DNA from: CAIVVT01 sp963823095
GTDB taxonomy: Bacteria > Acidobacteriota > Terriglobia > Bryobacterales > Bryobacteraceae
Direction of reading: 5' to 3'
DNA: 64,000 nt
Assembly (NCBI GenBank): GCA_963823095.1
Contig: CAWGKI010000001.1
Coordinates: 744,001 to 808,000 of the forward strand
Below the pieces are notes generated by a model. The model was given only the letters and a program-made list of their open reading frames with translations, did no database searches and was not told where the DNA came from. Both the position numbers and the translations under genes were made by a program. This document shows positions 33,463 through 42,148 of this stretch, one piece after another (position 1 is the first letter of the stretch; every line of letters starts with the position of its first letter).

Positions 33463-36084
33463 ATGAGCGGACGGGGGCTACTGATCGGCGCGCTGGCCGC
33501 TTTGACGGCGAGCGTCGCCCCCGCCAACTACCATTTCGTCCACTACGCGGGCCAGGGCGCGCCTTACACGCCGATCTTCGAGCGATTCGCGGTCGAGAAC
33601 CAGCCGGCCGGCGTGGTGCAGTATTTCATCGAGGCGCCTCCGTCCAATTTGCAGTTCAGCGCGGGCGACACTTTCCCGTCTCTGGTCAGCCAGATCCGCG
33701 CGGCAGCCGATGTATGGAACTCGGTGGGCACCTCCACCTTCCGCTTCCAATTCGGCGGCATGGCAACTCCGAACATAAGCATGAATTCGCCGGCCGTAAT
33801 GGTGAGCTTCGACAGCGAACTGCCGCCGGGCATCATCGCTCTGGGCGGGCCGGTCACTCGCGGCGACATCGTCACGCCATCGAGCGGCGCCACATTCATG
33901 CCGATCATCCGGTCTTCGCTAGCGATCGGGACCGATTTGCGCTCTCCGAAGGAATCCGAAAGCGGATCCGGCCCGTCCTGGAGCGACCGTTTATTCCTGA
34001 CCCTGGTGCACGAGCTGGGCCACACGGCCGGACTGCAGCATACGTGGACGTCCAGCGTCATGTCTACCGAGATCACAAGGGCGATGACGAAAGCGCATCC
34101 GCTCGGTGCGGATGACATTGCGGGAATCTCCGCGCTATACCCCGCGGCGGAATGGGCGAACAAGACCGGCTCCATCACGGGCCGGGTGACGTTGGGCGAC
34201 CAGGGCGTGAACCTGGCCTCCGTGGTCGCGTTGACGGCTGGCGGCGAGGCGATCAGCACGCTGACGAACCCTGACGGCACCTATGAGTTGAGCGGGCTGA
34301 CTCCGGGCGGCTATCAGGTGTACGTGCACCCGGTGCCACCTTCCCTGCCCTATGAATTGCTTCAGCCGGTGAACCTGGTGCTGCCTTCCGACGGCCAGGG
34401 AACAATCCCGCTGAGCCCCGCGTTCAATACGATCTTTCACACCGGCACGGCTTCGCCCGGCGATCCTATCAATGTCACCGCGGGCCAGGTGACCGGGGAC
34501 GTGAACTTCAGCGTCACGCAGCGGCAGAGCGTCGGTGTCTACGACGTCCAGACCTACAGCTACTTTTGGAATGACGCGGCGCAGGCTTACGACACATCGA
34601 AGCCCGCCACGTTCGTGCTGGGTAATACCTCCGGTCCTTACGCGGTGGCGGCCGGAATCGGACTGCTGGCCAGCAACGGCAAGGACCCCGTCGACGGTCT
34701 GAGCGTTTCGGTGTTGGGCGCCCCCGACATGATCGGCGCCGGTGCGGTCAAGGCCTATCCCTATTCGCCGGGTTATCTCGAATTCGATTTCTCGCTTGGC
34801 GCTCAAACTGTGGCTGGTCCGCGGCACCTGATGTTCAGCTTGAATGGAGAGACTGAAATCGTGCCTTCGGCCGTTCTGTTGGCCAGCGCGGCGCCTCCTG
34901 CCATCTCAAGCGTTCAGCCGAATTCCGATGGGACCGTGACGGTCTCCGGATCCGGCATAGGAACGGGTACGCGGATCATGTTCGACGGCTCGCCGGCCGC
35001 CGTTCAAAAGGCAGCAGCCGGCGCGGTCACGGTTGTCGCGCCTCCGGGGCTGGCGGGAGGCAGCGCGTCGGTGATCGCGCTGAGCTCTTCAGGCCTCGAC
35101 TCGTCCTACTTCGCGCCGGCGGCCGCACCGCCGAAGTACGCTTATCCGGAAGGCGGAACGCCGGCGATTCAGTTGACGCCGAACACAGTCTCCGCAGGCG
35201 TCGAAACGGTCCTCGACCTGACGGGAACGAACGTGGATTTCGCCGTCGCGGGGTTGCGGCTCGGGTTCGGCACCAGCGACATCGTCGTGCGCCACATCTG
35301 GCTGCTTTCCCCGCGGCATGCGCAAGTTGCGATTTCGGTTTCTCCGGTAGCTCCGCAGGGATTGACCACGGTAACGCTTTCCGCCGGACTGCAGTTTGTG
35401 GAGAGCCCGCTGAGTCTCCAGGTCACAGCGCCTTCGCCGCAGCCGTGGGTGCAGGTTTCCGGTGCGCAGCCCAGTTCCCTGCTTCCTGGGCTTACGAGTC
35501 CCTACCCGTTCATTCTGCCCATAGAGAACGTCACGGCTAACGCGTCGGAAGGCGATTTCTCGGTGGCACTCGTCACCCAGGGCGGCCTATTGCGGATTCC
35601 CACTTTGGCGTACCTGGGCCGCCAACTCATCCTGGAAGTACCGGCCAATTTGCAGCCTGGGCCGCTAACGTTCCAAGTAACCTACCAAGGAACGGCCCTC
35701 GCACCAGCGGTTGTGGATGTGCGCGCTGCGAACCCAGTCATCCTCCAGGCAAGCGACCCGGCAACGGGATCCGGCTACGTTGAAGCGGCTCCCGCGTATC
35801 CCGGGAACGCGGTATCTATTCTGGTCGCAAATCTGGCTCGCGACCTCGCGCCATTGGACTTGACATCGCTCTTCGTCAGCGTAGGCGGCGTCCCCCAAAC
35901 GATGACGTCGGTGGCCCTGCAATCCTCTGATTCGAAGCTCTACGCAGTTCAGTTCATACTGGACCCGAAAACGCAGCGGCAGGGCACTTCGAGCACCTTA
36001 CCCATGACCATCACGACCGGCTCCCGCGTCTCAGCGGAATTTGCGCTCCCGGTGTCGGCGCCAGTCGCGCCGGCTTCCAATTAA
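33463..36084 (+). CDS. Secreted metzincin-like zinc protease with carboxypeptidase-regulatory and IPT/TIG domains
   Basis: An 873-residue secreted protein. After a signal peptide (to about residue 24) comes a matrixin-type domain with the full metzincin motif HELGHTAGLQH at 183-193 and a following SSVMS that can serve as the Met-turn. Then comes a carboxypeptidase-regulatory-like beta domain (ITGRVTLGDQG..NPDGTYELSGLTPGGY, around 230-290) and a long series of IPT/TIG-like immunoglobulin folds (for example ISSVQPNSDGTVTVSGSGIG). The enzyme would act outside the cell on proteins; the C-terminal folds probably bind substrate or surfaces. GTG at 33457 is an alternative start. Confidence 0.82.
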   Translation: MSGRGLLIGALAALTASVAPANYHFVHYAGQGAPYTPIFERFAVENQPAGVVQYFIEAPPSNLQFSAGDTFPSLVSQIRAAADVWNSVGTSTFRFQFGGMATPNISMNSPAVMVSFDSELPPGIIALGGPVTRGDIVTPSSGATFMPIIRSSLAIGTDLRSPKESESGSGPSWSDRLFLTLVHELGHTAGLQHTWTSSVMSTEITRAMTKAHPLGADDIAGISALYPAAEWANKTGSITGRVTLGDQGVNLASVVALTAGGEAISTLTNPDGTYELSGLTPGGYQVYVHPVPPSLPYELLQPVNLVLPSDGQGTIPLSPAFNTIFHTGTASPGDPINVTAGQVTGDVNFSVTQRQSVGVYDVQTYSYFWNDAAQAYDTSKPATFVLGNTSGPYAVAAGIGLLASNGKDPVDGLSVSVLGAPDMIGAGAVKAYPYSPGYLEFDFSLGAQTVAGPRHLMFSLNGETEIVPSAVLLASAAPPAISSVQPNSDGTVTVSGSGIGTGTRIMFDGSPAAVQKAAAGAVTVVAPPGLAGGSASVIALSSSGLDSSYFAPAAAPPKYAYPEGGTPAIQLTPNTVSAGVETVLDLTGTNVDFAVAGLRLGFGTSDIVVRHIWLLSPRHAQVAISVSPVAPQGLTTVTLSAGLQFVESPLSLQVTAPSPQPWVQVSGAQPSSLLPGLTSPYPFILPIENVTANASEGDFSVALVTQGGLLRIPTLAYLGRQLILEVPANLQPGPLTFQVTYQGTALAPAVVDVRAANPVILQASDPATGSGYVEAAPAYPGNAVSILVANLARDLAPLDLTSLFVSVGGVPQTMTSVALQSSDSKLYAVQFILDPKTQRQGTSSTLPMTITTGSRVSAEFALPVSAPVAPASN

Positions 36085-36108
36085 TTCGATTCCACACTGC
36101 CCTTCAAT

Positions 36109-36155
36109 ACGAGAGGCGGGAGGCTCACGCGCGGCGCGAACCTCCCGCCTCTCGT
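36109..36155. terminator. Bidirectional hairpin between convergent genes
   Basis: A perfect 15-bp stem (ACGAGAGGCGGGAGG and its complement) with a 17-base loop, 25 bases after the protease stop and 22 bases before the end of the GH172 gene. It lacks a strong T-tract on either side, so it may act as a weak terminator or as an RNA 3'-end stabiliser. Confidence 0.6.
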
Positions 36156-36176
36156 TCAACACGTGGACGTACAGGC

Positions 36177-37334
36177 TTACCCTGCCTTTACGGTAGGAAT
36201 CCGCTCCTTCAACGCGGGCAGCGGCGGGAAGCCGGTGGCCGGCTTGTCCTGATACCAGAAGCCGCAAGAGTAGAAGTTGTCGCCGCGGTCGTTGGCGTGG
36301 CCGTGCTCCATGGTGTGCTTCATATACCGGGTGAACGTGACGGGATTCTCGCCGTGGAAGCGGTAGCAGCAGTAGCGCCCGCCAACCCGTTCGGGACTGC
36401 TGATGAGCGGCGCTCCATACTGATGATGCGAGAAAGCCCGCGCGTTCTCGCGTCCGCCGAAGTTCCAGCTTCCGCAGAAGAAGTCTTCCGAGCCGGTACC
36501 CGTAATCACGGGCATTGACTCGTCGTCGACGAAGATCATCTCGTCGCCTTCGCCCCACCAGCCCTCGGCGTTCTGGATCACACCGAGTGTCACGCCGATC
36601 AACTGCCCGCGGCCGCGCGTCTCGCAGTAGACGTGGTTGAGTCTGCCATCCAGATTCTTGCCATCGCTCTTCACTGCCACGTTCGGAACCCCCTGACGGT
36701 ACTGAGCATGGAAGTAGAGCGCGTCGTCGGGCAGTTGCTCGACCGCGACAAAATCGATGTTCGAGTAAAACGCGCCGACCCTGCGCGTACCCTCGTTGGT
36801 GATCGTAATGCGAGCGCCTTTGCGATACGGCATGGCAAAGTAGCTGTTCAGCGATTTGCCGGGTGAGCACGCGATCCAGGCGCTTTCGAAGTCCACGTAA
36901 TCGCCCAGATTGAGCCCGAAGAAATCGCCTACCGGCGTCTCGACGCTCGGCTTGTCGCTGCCGTCCCAATAGGCGCGCATCACGAGTTCTTTCAGGTGCA
37001 GCGGGCTGTCGGCCGCGATGGTGTACCAGATGTGCGAGACGATGCCCGCACCGGTCTGATTGAAGACCTCGAGTGTCGCGCCGGGCGCGATCGGCCGGGA
37101 GTCGGCATTGCCGCCCGAACGGTCGAAGGTGGATTCCTTGAGGGAGCGATAGTTTTGCGCTCGCGCGTAGGCAGGCAGCACGGCGCTAGCGTCGCCCGAT
37201 TTCAGCGATCCGCCCTGAGCGGAAGCGCGAGCGGGAACGCCCGCCGCCGCAACCGCGCCCAGACCGACCGTACTCATGACTCTGTGCAGAAATCCTCTGC
37301 GTCCATTGTCGGAAGATGTGTTGGAAGATGGCAT
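36177..37334 (-). CDS. Tat-exported GH172 (DUF2961) protein
   Basis: A 385-residue protein with a Tat signal: an N-R-R-G-F-L motif (residues 10-16) then a hydrophobic stretch ending in ASAQ. The mature part is a DUF2961/GH172 double jelly roll: FDRSGGNADSRPI, the characteristic ISHIWYTI-like segment (VSHIWYTIAADSPL), GWWGEGDEMIFVDDE and ITGTGSEDFFCGSWNFG. Characterised members are exo-acting glycosidases on alpha-fructofuranosides or arabinofuranosides and often assemble as trimers or larger. Being Tat-exported implies folding before export. ATG 37334 is used because it starts the Tat peptide; the frame has an earlier ATG at 37373. Confidence 0.88.
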   Translation of the reverse strand: MPSSNTSSDNGRRGFLHRVMSTVGLGAVAAAGVPARASAQGGSLKSGDASAVLPAYARAQNYRSLKESTFDRSGGNADSRPIAPGATLEVFNQTGAGIVSHIWYTIAADSPLHLKELVMRAYWDGSDKPSVETPVGDFFGLNLGDYVDFESAWIACSPGKSLNSYFAMPYRKGARITITNEGTRRVGAFYSNIDFVAVEQLPDDALYFHAQYRQGVPNVAVKSDGKNLDGRLNHVYCETRGRGQLIGVTLGVIQNAEGWWGEGDEMIFVDDESMPVITGTGSEDFFCGSWNFGGRENARAFSHHQYGAPLISSPERVGGRYCCYRFHGENPVTFTRYMKHTMEHGHANDRGDNFYSCGFWYQDKPATGFPPLPALKERIPTVKAG

Positions 37335-37451
37335 TGTGGCCTCCGGTAAGTCTACCGGGGACAATCCTATCATCAGCGGGCATCCTGGCGGGATGAGAAA
37401 CGCGGGCTGAGTGCATGTCGCGGGCCAGGCGGAATGCTGCGAACGACACCC

Positions 37452-37545
37452 TGTGGCATACGCTTTAGCGTGCTGTGGCGAGATTCATCTCGACATCCGG
37501 ATGGTGGCATGAATGCCACCTCGGCACGCTGAAGCGTGCGCCACA
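37452..37545. repeat. TGTGGCG-class palindrome, copy P3
   Basis: A 94-bp element. Stems are GAGA-TTCA-TCTC, GGTGGCA-TGAA-TGCCACC and GCACGC-TGAA-GCGTGC. Against P2 the middle stem shows a paired change (GGTGG/CCACC versus GGCGG/CCGCC). Confidence 0.87.
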
Positions 37546-37563
37546 GGAGCGGCCCAGTACAAG

Positions 37564-39063
37564 TTACTTCGGCGATGGCGCGGCAGGCGGCGCGGAGGAG
37601 ACGATCCGCACTTCTTGGCGAGAGACCTGGCGGATCCGGTTGAGCGCCGGAGAGACGTCGCAATCGGGCAGCGGAGTCACCGAGTAGTAATTCAGCCCAT
37701 AGCGTAGCGCGCGATTCAGAGTCTCGACGCAGGTGTCGTTGCGGTGGGCCTGCACCCGGCCCCAGAGCGGACGCGCGCTGGCGGTCCGATCCACGGCGGG
37801 AAGCGCCGTCAGTTTGATGTACAACCAGCCCGCGGAAGCGACCAGTGCGAGCATGGCCAGAGCAGGCCCAGCGCCACGCCGCTGAGCGAGCCAATAGGCC
37901 GCGGCCGCGACGGGAAGCGCGAGAGCGCAGTAGGCCCACGGTACGCCGTTCCATGACACGTGCCGCAGTCCGGCCTGCAGTGCCTCGGGCAAAACGGAAC
38001 CGGCCAGTGGAATCAAGCCTAACAGCACGGCGCACAGGGCCAGCAAACGATTGGGAGCTTCGGACTGCAAGACGGCGCGCGCGAGCAATGCGCAGACCGC
38101 CGGCAGCAGCGGCAACAGATACCCCGGCAGCTTGTTGGTGGATGCCGAGAAAAAGACGAACCCGAAGAGCGCCACTGCCGCGAAGGCGCGCTCCGACCGA
38201 TCGTTCAAAGTAGAGCGGCGCATCGCGGCGAGCAGCGGCGTCCAGGGAAAGAGCAGGCCGAGAAGAATCGGCACGTAGAACCACGCTGGCTGCACGTGCT
38301 GCAAATCCGGCCGCGCGAAACGCCCGAAGTGGTGTTCCATGAAGAACACGCGGAGGAACTCCGTGCCGTTGCGCACCGTCACCGCGACGTACCAGGGCAA
38401 TGCCACGGCGGCGGCGGCCGAGAACAGAAGTAAGAGCCCGGCCAGGCGCCTGCGGGCGAACCACAGCAACGGCAGGAACAGGACCGCTCCCACCAGTCCT
38501 TTGGCGAGCAGGGCGAGGCCCAGGAAGGCGCCCGCGGCGACAGCCCAGCGACGCTTTTCCGTTTCCAGCCAAATCAGGGTCGTGAGCACCGCGGCATTGA
38601 AGCTCGCCGCGAGCGGCATGTCCGTGGCCGCGACATTGCCGACCGCCATCCAACCCGCGCTGGCTGCCAGCAGCACGGCGGCAACCGGGGCCTCCGCTTG
38701 GCGCTTGAGTTTGCGTAGACCCCACCAGAAGAAGCCGGCAAACAGCGCTCCGCAGATGGCCACGGGAAGGCGGGCAGCCACTTCGTCCGAAAGCCCGGCA
38801 CTATGACCCGCGCCGATCATCCAGTAAAGCAGCGCCGGCTTCTCGAACCAGGGCGAACCCCACAGACGCGGCGTAACCCAATCGCCCGACGACGCCATCT
38901 CGCGGCCGATGGACGCATAGCGAGGCTCGTCGGGGCCAATCAATCCGGCCAGCGCTAGAGAACAAAAGGACACGCCGATCAGGGCGAGAAGAGCCAGCAA
39001 GAGCGATGTGGGGAATAGCCGCGAACGCGGCTCGGCGTCAGACACCCAATAGTATAGGCGCAC
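37564..39063 (-). CDS. GT39/ArnT-like membrane glycosyltransferase
   Basis: A 499-residue protein with about 11-12 transmembrane helices. The first periplasmic loop has GPDEPRYASIGREMASSGDWVTPRL, with the Asp-Glu pair characteristic of PMT/ArnT/GT39 enzymes, and PWFEKPALLYW follows. These enzymes use polyprenyl-phosphate sugars to modify lipid A, proteins or other glycans at the outer face of the inner membrane. The C-terminal part (about 400-499) is soluble and not recognised. It has its own start; neighbours are not glycan genes, so the acceptor is unknown. It overlaps nothing on the same strand. Confidence 0.85.
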   Translation of the reverse strand: MRLYYWVSDAEPRSRLFPTSLLLALLALIGVSFCSLALAGLIGPDEPRYASIGREMASSGDWVTPRLWGSPWFEKPALLYWMIGAGHSAGLSDEVAARLPVAICGALFAGFFWWGLRKLKRQAEAPVAAVLLAASAGWMAVGNVAATDMPLAASFNAAVLTTLIWLETEKRRWAVAAGAFLGLALLAKGLVGAVLFLPLLWFARRRLAGLLLLFSAAAAVALPWYVAVTVRNGTEFLRVFFMEHHFGRFARPDLQHVQPAWFYVPILLGLLFPWTPLLAAMRRSTLNDRSERAFAAVALFGFVFFSASTNKLPGYLLPLLPAVCALLARAVLQSEAPNRLLALCAVLLGLIPLAGSVLPEALQAGLRHVSWNGVPWAYCALALPVAAAAYWLAQRRGAGPALAMLALVASAGWLYIKLTALPAVDRTASARPLWGRVQAHRNDTCVETLNRALRYGLNYYSVTPLPDCDVSPALNRIRQVSRQEVRIVSSAPPAAPSPK

Positions 39064-39074
39064 CCGCCGATATA

Positions 39075-39662
39075 ATGGCTGAAGTGCTGTGCAAGATAGT
39101 TCGTTCCTGCCTGCCGGCGGCGGCCCTTCTGACGTTGGTATTTGCCGCCGCTCCCTCGCGGTTGCGCGCCGATGTGCGCGGATGCGACTGCAAATTGAGC
39201 GATCCAGAGTCGATGAAGAAGCGTGAGTGCAGCCTGTGCCGGGAAGCGGAAGCCCAGCCGGCGGGCGTCGAATTCTTCGTTGTTCGAGACATCAATCCTC
39301 GCAAGCCGAATCGTTGGCTGATTCTGCCCAAAGCGCACTTGCCCGGATCTCATCCGCTGCACCTGATGCCCAAAGCGGAGCGGGATCGCCTGTGGAGCTT
39401 CGCAATTGCGGAGGCTAAGAAACACTTCGCCGCTGGCGAGTGGGGCATCGCCTATAACGGTGACACGGTGCGGACGCAATGCCATTTGCACGTCCATGCC
39501 GGAAAGTACATCCCGGCCGCCGAGAATTCGAAGTTCAAGGTGGTGCGCCGCGTGGAGCAATTCCCCGCCCCGTCCGAAGGCGGAGTCCTGATCCACCCCG
39601 TGAAGAACGGATTTCATGTTCATACTGGAGAAGAGATCATGGAAACCGCCCTGGTGCGGTGA
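39075..39662 (+). CDS. Exported HIT-superfamily protein
   Basis: A 195-residue protein with a signal peptide (about 10-33) and a HIT-like fold carrying C-H-L-H-V-H-A-G, which matches H-x-H-x-H, preceded by NRWLILPKAHLPGSHPLHL. HIT proteins hydrolyse or transfer nucleotidyl groups; a secreted one resembles CDP-diacylglycerol pyrophosphatase (Cdh) more than cytoplasmic Hint. A C-x-C and C-x-x-C set between signal and domain (GCDCKL, CSLC) could bind metal or form disulfides. The start ATG 39075 is divergent from the GT39 gene by 11 bases. Confidence 0.75.
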   Translation: MAEVLCKIVRSCLPAAALLTLVFAAAPSRLRADVRGCDCKLSDPESMKKRECSLCREAEAQPAGVEFFVVRDINPRKPNRWLILPKAHLPGSHPLHLMPKAERDRLWSFAIAEAKKHFAAGEWGIAYNGDTVRTQCHLHVHAGKYIPAAENSKFKVVRRVEQFPAPSEGGVLIHPVKNGFHVHTGEEIMETALVR

Positions 39663-39687
39663 GGGGCAAATGCTCACGAGGAACTGG

Positions 39688-39834
39688 GGCCGATCTGGAG
39701 ATCGGCGTTCCCGGGGGCCGCTCTCTTCGTTCGCGGTTCGGTGCTGGTTAGGAAAACGCCCGAAACGGAGCCGCGACCGTCCGGGAGCGGTTGTATTCCG
39801 GCTTTGACCGCTCTCTTCGTTCGCGGTTCGGTGC
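39688..39834. repeat. Cluster of a solo CCTGGGA arm and GACCGCTCTC-type palindromes
   Basis: Contains GCCGATC-TGGA-GATCGGCG (39689-39709, a right arm of the CCTGGGA family) and two copies of CCGCTCTCTTCGTTCGCGG (39718 and 39808). Between them GAGCCGCGACCG..GGAGCGG is the approximate reverse complement of the second copy, making a long imperfect hairpin. The open frame read through here (E-P-R-P-S-G-S-G) belongs to the repeat, not to the downstream protein. Confidence 0.7.
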
Positions 39835-39854
39835 GGGTTTCGAAGGAGCATCCA

Positions 39855-41393
39855 GTGCAGTTAGTCGACATTCTGCGAACGCCGACCGCTGAGAACGCGG
39901 CCATCCGGTTGCACGGCTCCGACAACGTGGCCATCGCGCGGGTCAGCCTGACTCCGGGGCAATCGATCCGGCCGGGCGAAGCGGTAGTGGTGGTGAGAGA
40001 CGCCATACCGCCGGGGCATAAGGTGGCGCTCGCGGCGATTGGACCCGGTGAACCGGTCCTGCGATATGGAGAGACGATCGGCCGCGCCAGGATTCCGATC
40101 GAGCCTGGAGCGCACGTCCACACGCACAACCTTGCGTTCGAGGAAATCGCATTCAACTACGAATTCCCCATCGAGGATCGTCCGCTGCCCGCGCCGCCCC
40201 GCGATTGCCCGGTATTCCTCGGCTATCCGCGCGAGGACGGCCGCGCCGGCACCCGGAATTATATCGCCGTGGTGGCCGCGTCCAACTGCGCCGCGCACAC
40301 AGTCTCCGCCATCGCCGCCAGCTACTCCGGCGAGAAACTGCCGCCCAACGTCGATGGCGTGGTGGCCTTCCCGCATGGCGAAGGCTGCGCCCATTCGATC
40401 GGGCCGGACACCGAGCAGTTGCGGAGGACCCTGGCCGGCGTCCTGGCGCACCCCAACGTGAGTTCGGCGCTCATCGTCGGGCTCGGATGTGAAACCAACC
40501 AGATCTCGCATTACCTTGGCGCGGAAGCTCCGGCCATGTCGCGCATCACCGGTTTCACGCTGCAGGAGAGCGGCGGCACGCGCGGGACGATTGAGGCGGC
40601 GCGGCGGGAGATTGCCCTGTTCATGGAGCGCGCGGCGGCCGAAAAGCGAGTCGAAATTCCCGCGTCGAAGCTGGTGGTGGGACTGAACTGCGGCGGGTCG
40701 GACTCATTTTCCGGAATCACCGCAAACCCGGCCCTGGGCTTCTGCAGCGACTTGCTCGCCCGCGTCGGAGCGGCTGCCGTGCTCGCCGAGACTCCTGAAA
40801 TCGTGGGCGGGGAACACCTTCTGGTCCGCCGCGCCCGCTCCCGCGCCGTCGCCGAGCGCCTGCTCGCGATGATCGCCGGTTATAAGGCCTACCTCAACCG
40901 GTTCGGGGGCAGCTTCGACGACAATCCTTCACCCGGCAATAAAGAGGGTGGATTAACGAACATCGTCGAGAAGTCGCTCGGAGCTGTAACCAAAGGCGGC
41001 AGTACGTCGCTCAATGAAGTAGTGGACTATGCGCAAGCGGTGCACGGGCCGGGGCTCGTCTTTATGAACACCCCTGGGTACGACCCGGTTTCGCTCTCCG
41101 GCCTGGCCGCCGGCGGGGCGAACCTGATCGCATTCACCACGGGACGAGGCAGCGCGATTGGATTCCCCACGGTCCCGGTTTTGAAGATCGCGACCAACTC
41201 AAACACGTTCCGCCGGATACGGGATAACATGGATATAAATGCCGGCCGGATCGCCGATGGCGAATCGACCGTGGAGGACTTAGGGCGGGAGATTTTCGAC
41301 GAACTCCTGCAAATCGCCTCCGGCAAGAAAACCGCGAGCGAGCGTATGGGCCACCAGGAATTCGTCCCTTGGCGAATTGGCCCGGTGCTGTGA
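39855..41393 (+). CDS. Single-chain UxaA/GarD-type altronate (galactarate) dehydratase
   Basis: A 512-residue protein combining an N-terminal SAF domain (residues 1-100, ending in AHVHTHNLAFEE) with the main UxaA/GarD domain: GYPREDGRAGTRNYIAVVAASNCAAHTV, VVAFPHGEGCAHSIGPDTE, LNCGGSDSFSGITANPALG and FTTGRGSAIGFPTVPVLKIATN. It dehydrates a sugar acid such as altronate to a 2-keto-3-deoxy acid using iron. The GTG at 39855 follows AAGGAG at good spacing and begins the SAF domain; the frame from 39741 runs through a repeat. No kinase or aldolase is adjacent. Confidence 0.9.
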   Translation: MQLVDILRTPTAENAAIRLHGSDNVAIARVSLTPGQSIRPGEAVVVVRDAIPPGHKVALAAIGPGEPVLRYGETIGRARIPIEPGAHVHTHNLAFEEIAFNYEFPIEDRPLPAPPRDCPVFLGYPREDGRAGTRNYIAVVAASNCAAHTVSAIAASYSGEKLPPNVDGVVAFPHGEGCAHSIGPDTEQLRRTLAGVLAHPNVSSALIVGLGCETNQISHYLGAEAPAMSRITGFTLQESGGTRGTIEAARREIALFMERAAAEKRVEIPASKLVVGLNCGGSDSFSGITANPALGFCSDLLARVGAAAVLAETPEIVGGEHLLVRRARSRAVAERLLAMIAGYKAYLNRFGGSFDDNPSPGNKEGGLTNIVEKSLGAVTKGGSTSLNEVVDYAQAVHGPGLVFMNTPGYDPVSLSGLAAGGANLIAFTTGRGSAIGFPTVPVLKIATNSNTFRRIRDNMDINAGRIADGESTVEDLGREIFDELLQIASGKKTASERMGHQEFVPWRIGPVL

Positions 41394-41405
41394 TTTGGAA
41401 GGCTC

Positions 41406-42113
41406 ATGAGCGACGCGACACAAAAGCCTGCAACCATACTGTTGATTGAAGACGAGAAGCGAATTGCGGACTTCCTCCAGCGAGGGCTGGAGAGCAATGG
41501 ATTCATAGTCGAACATGCGGTGGACGGCACGACAGGCCTCGACAAGGTGCATGGATGGGACTTCGACGTCGTAGTCCTGGATCTGATGTTGCCTGACATG
41601 GACGGGATGGAGGTCCTCGAAAAGATCCGCAACCGCAAGGTCAGCCCCCCGGTGCTCATCCTGAGCGCGCGGGGCGGCATCGACGACCGGGTTCGCGGAC
41701 TTGAGCAAGGGGCCGACGACTACCTGGTCAAGCCATTCGCCTTCGTCGAACTGCTGGCGCGCGTGCGCGCGCTGCTGCGGCGCGGCCTGCCCTCTCCGGA
41801 ACGCCTGAGCATCGGCGACCTGGTGATGGACTGCGCGCGGCGCAAAGTGCAGCGCGCCGACGAAGCGGTCGACCTCGCGCCCAAAGAGTATGCCATCCTC
41901 GAATACCTGCTGAGGAACCGCGCCCGTCCGCTCAGCCGCACGATGATCGTGGAGCACGTCTGGGACATGGAATATGACGGCCTGACGAACATCGTGGACG
42001 TCTACATTCGCCACCTCCGCAGCAAGATCGACGACCGCTATCCGGTGAAATTGATTCACACGGTGCGCGGCATCGGTTATATGCTCGACATCAACAACAA
42101 GGCCGACGAGTAG
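41406..42113 (+). CDS. OmpR-family response regulator
   Basis: A 235-residue two-component regulator. The receiver domain (residues 10-125) has acidic residues in IEDEKR, the phosphoacceptor Asp in VVVLDLMLPDMDG and Lys in DYLVKPF. The C-terminal winged helix (residues 140-232; LAPKEYAILEYLL, NIVDVYIRHLRSKID, VRGIGYML) is OmpR/PhoB-type. It is followed 35 bases later by its sensor kinase in the same direction. This resembles CusR/CopR-like heavy-metal or envelope regulators in layout. No target gene is evident from the window. Confidence 0.93.
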   Translation: MSDATQKPATILLIEDEKRIADFLQRGLESNGFIVEHAVDGTTGLDKVHGWDFDVVVLDLMLPDMDGMEVLEKIRNRKVSPPVLILSARGGIDDRVRGLEQGADDYLVKPFAFVELLARVRALLRRGLPSPERLSIGDLVMDCARRKVQRADEAVDLAPKEYAILEYLLRNRARPLSRTMIVEHVWDMEYDGLTNIVDVYIRHLRSKIDDRYPVKLIHTVRGIGYMLDINNKADE

Positions 42114-42148
42114 CGCTCTCCCGCGCCCAGTCCCGGCGAACGGATGGC

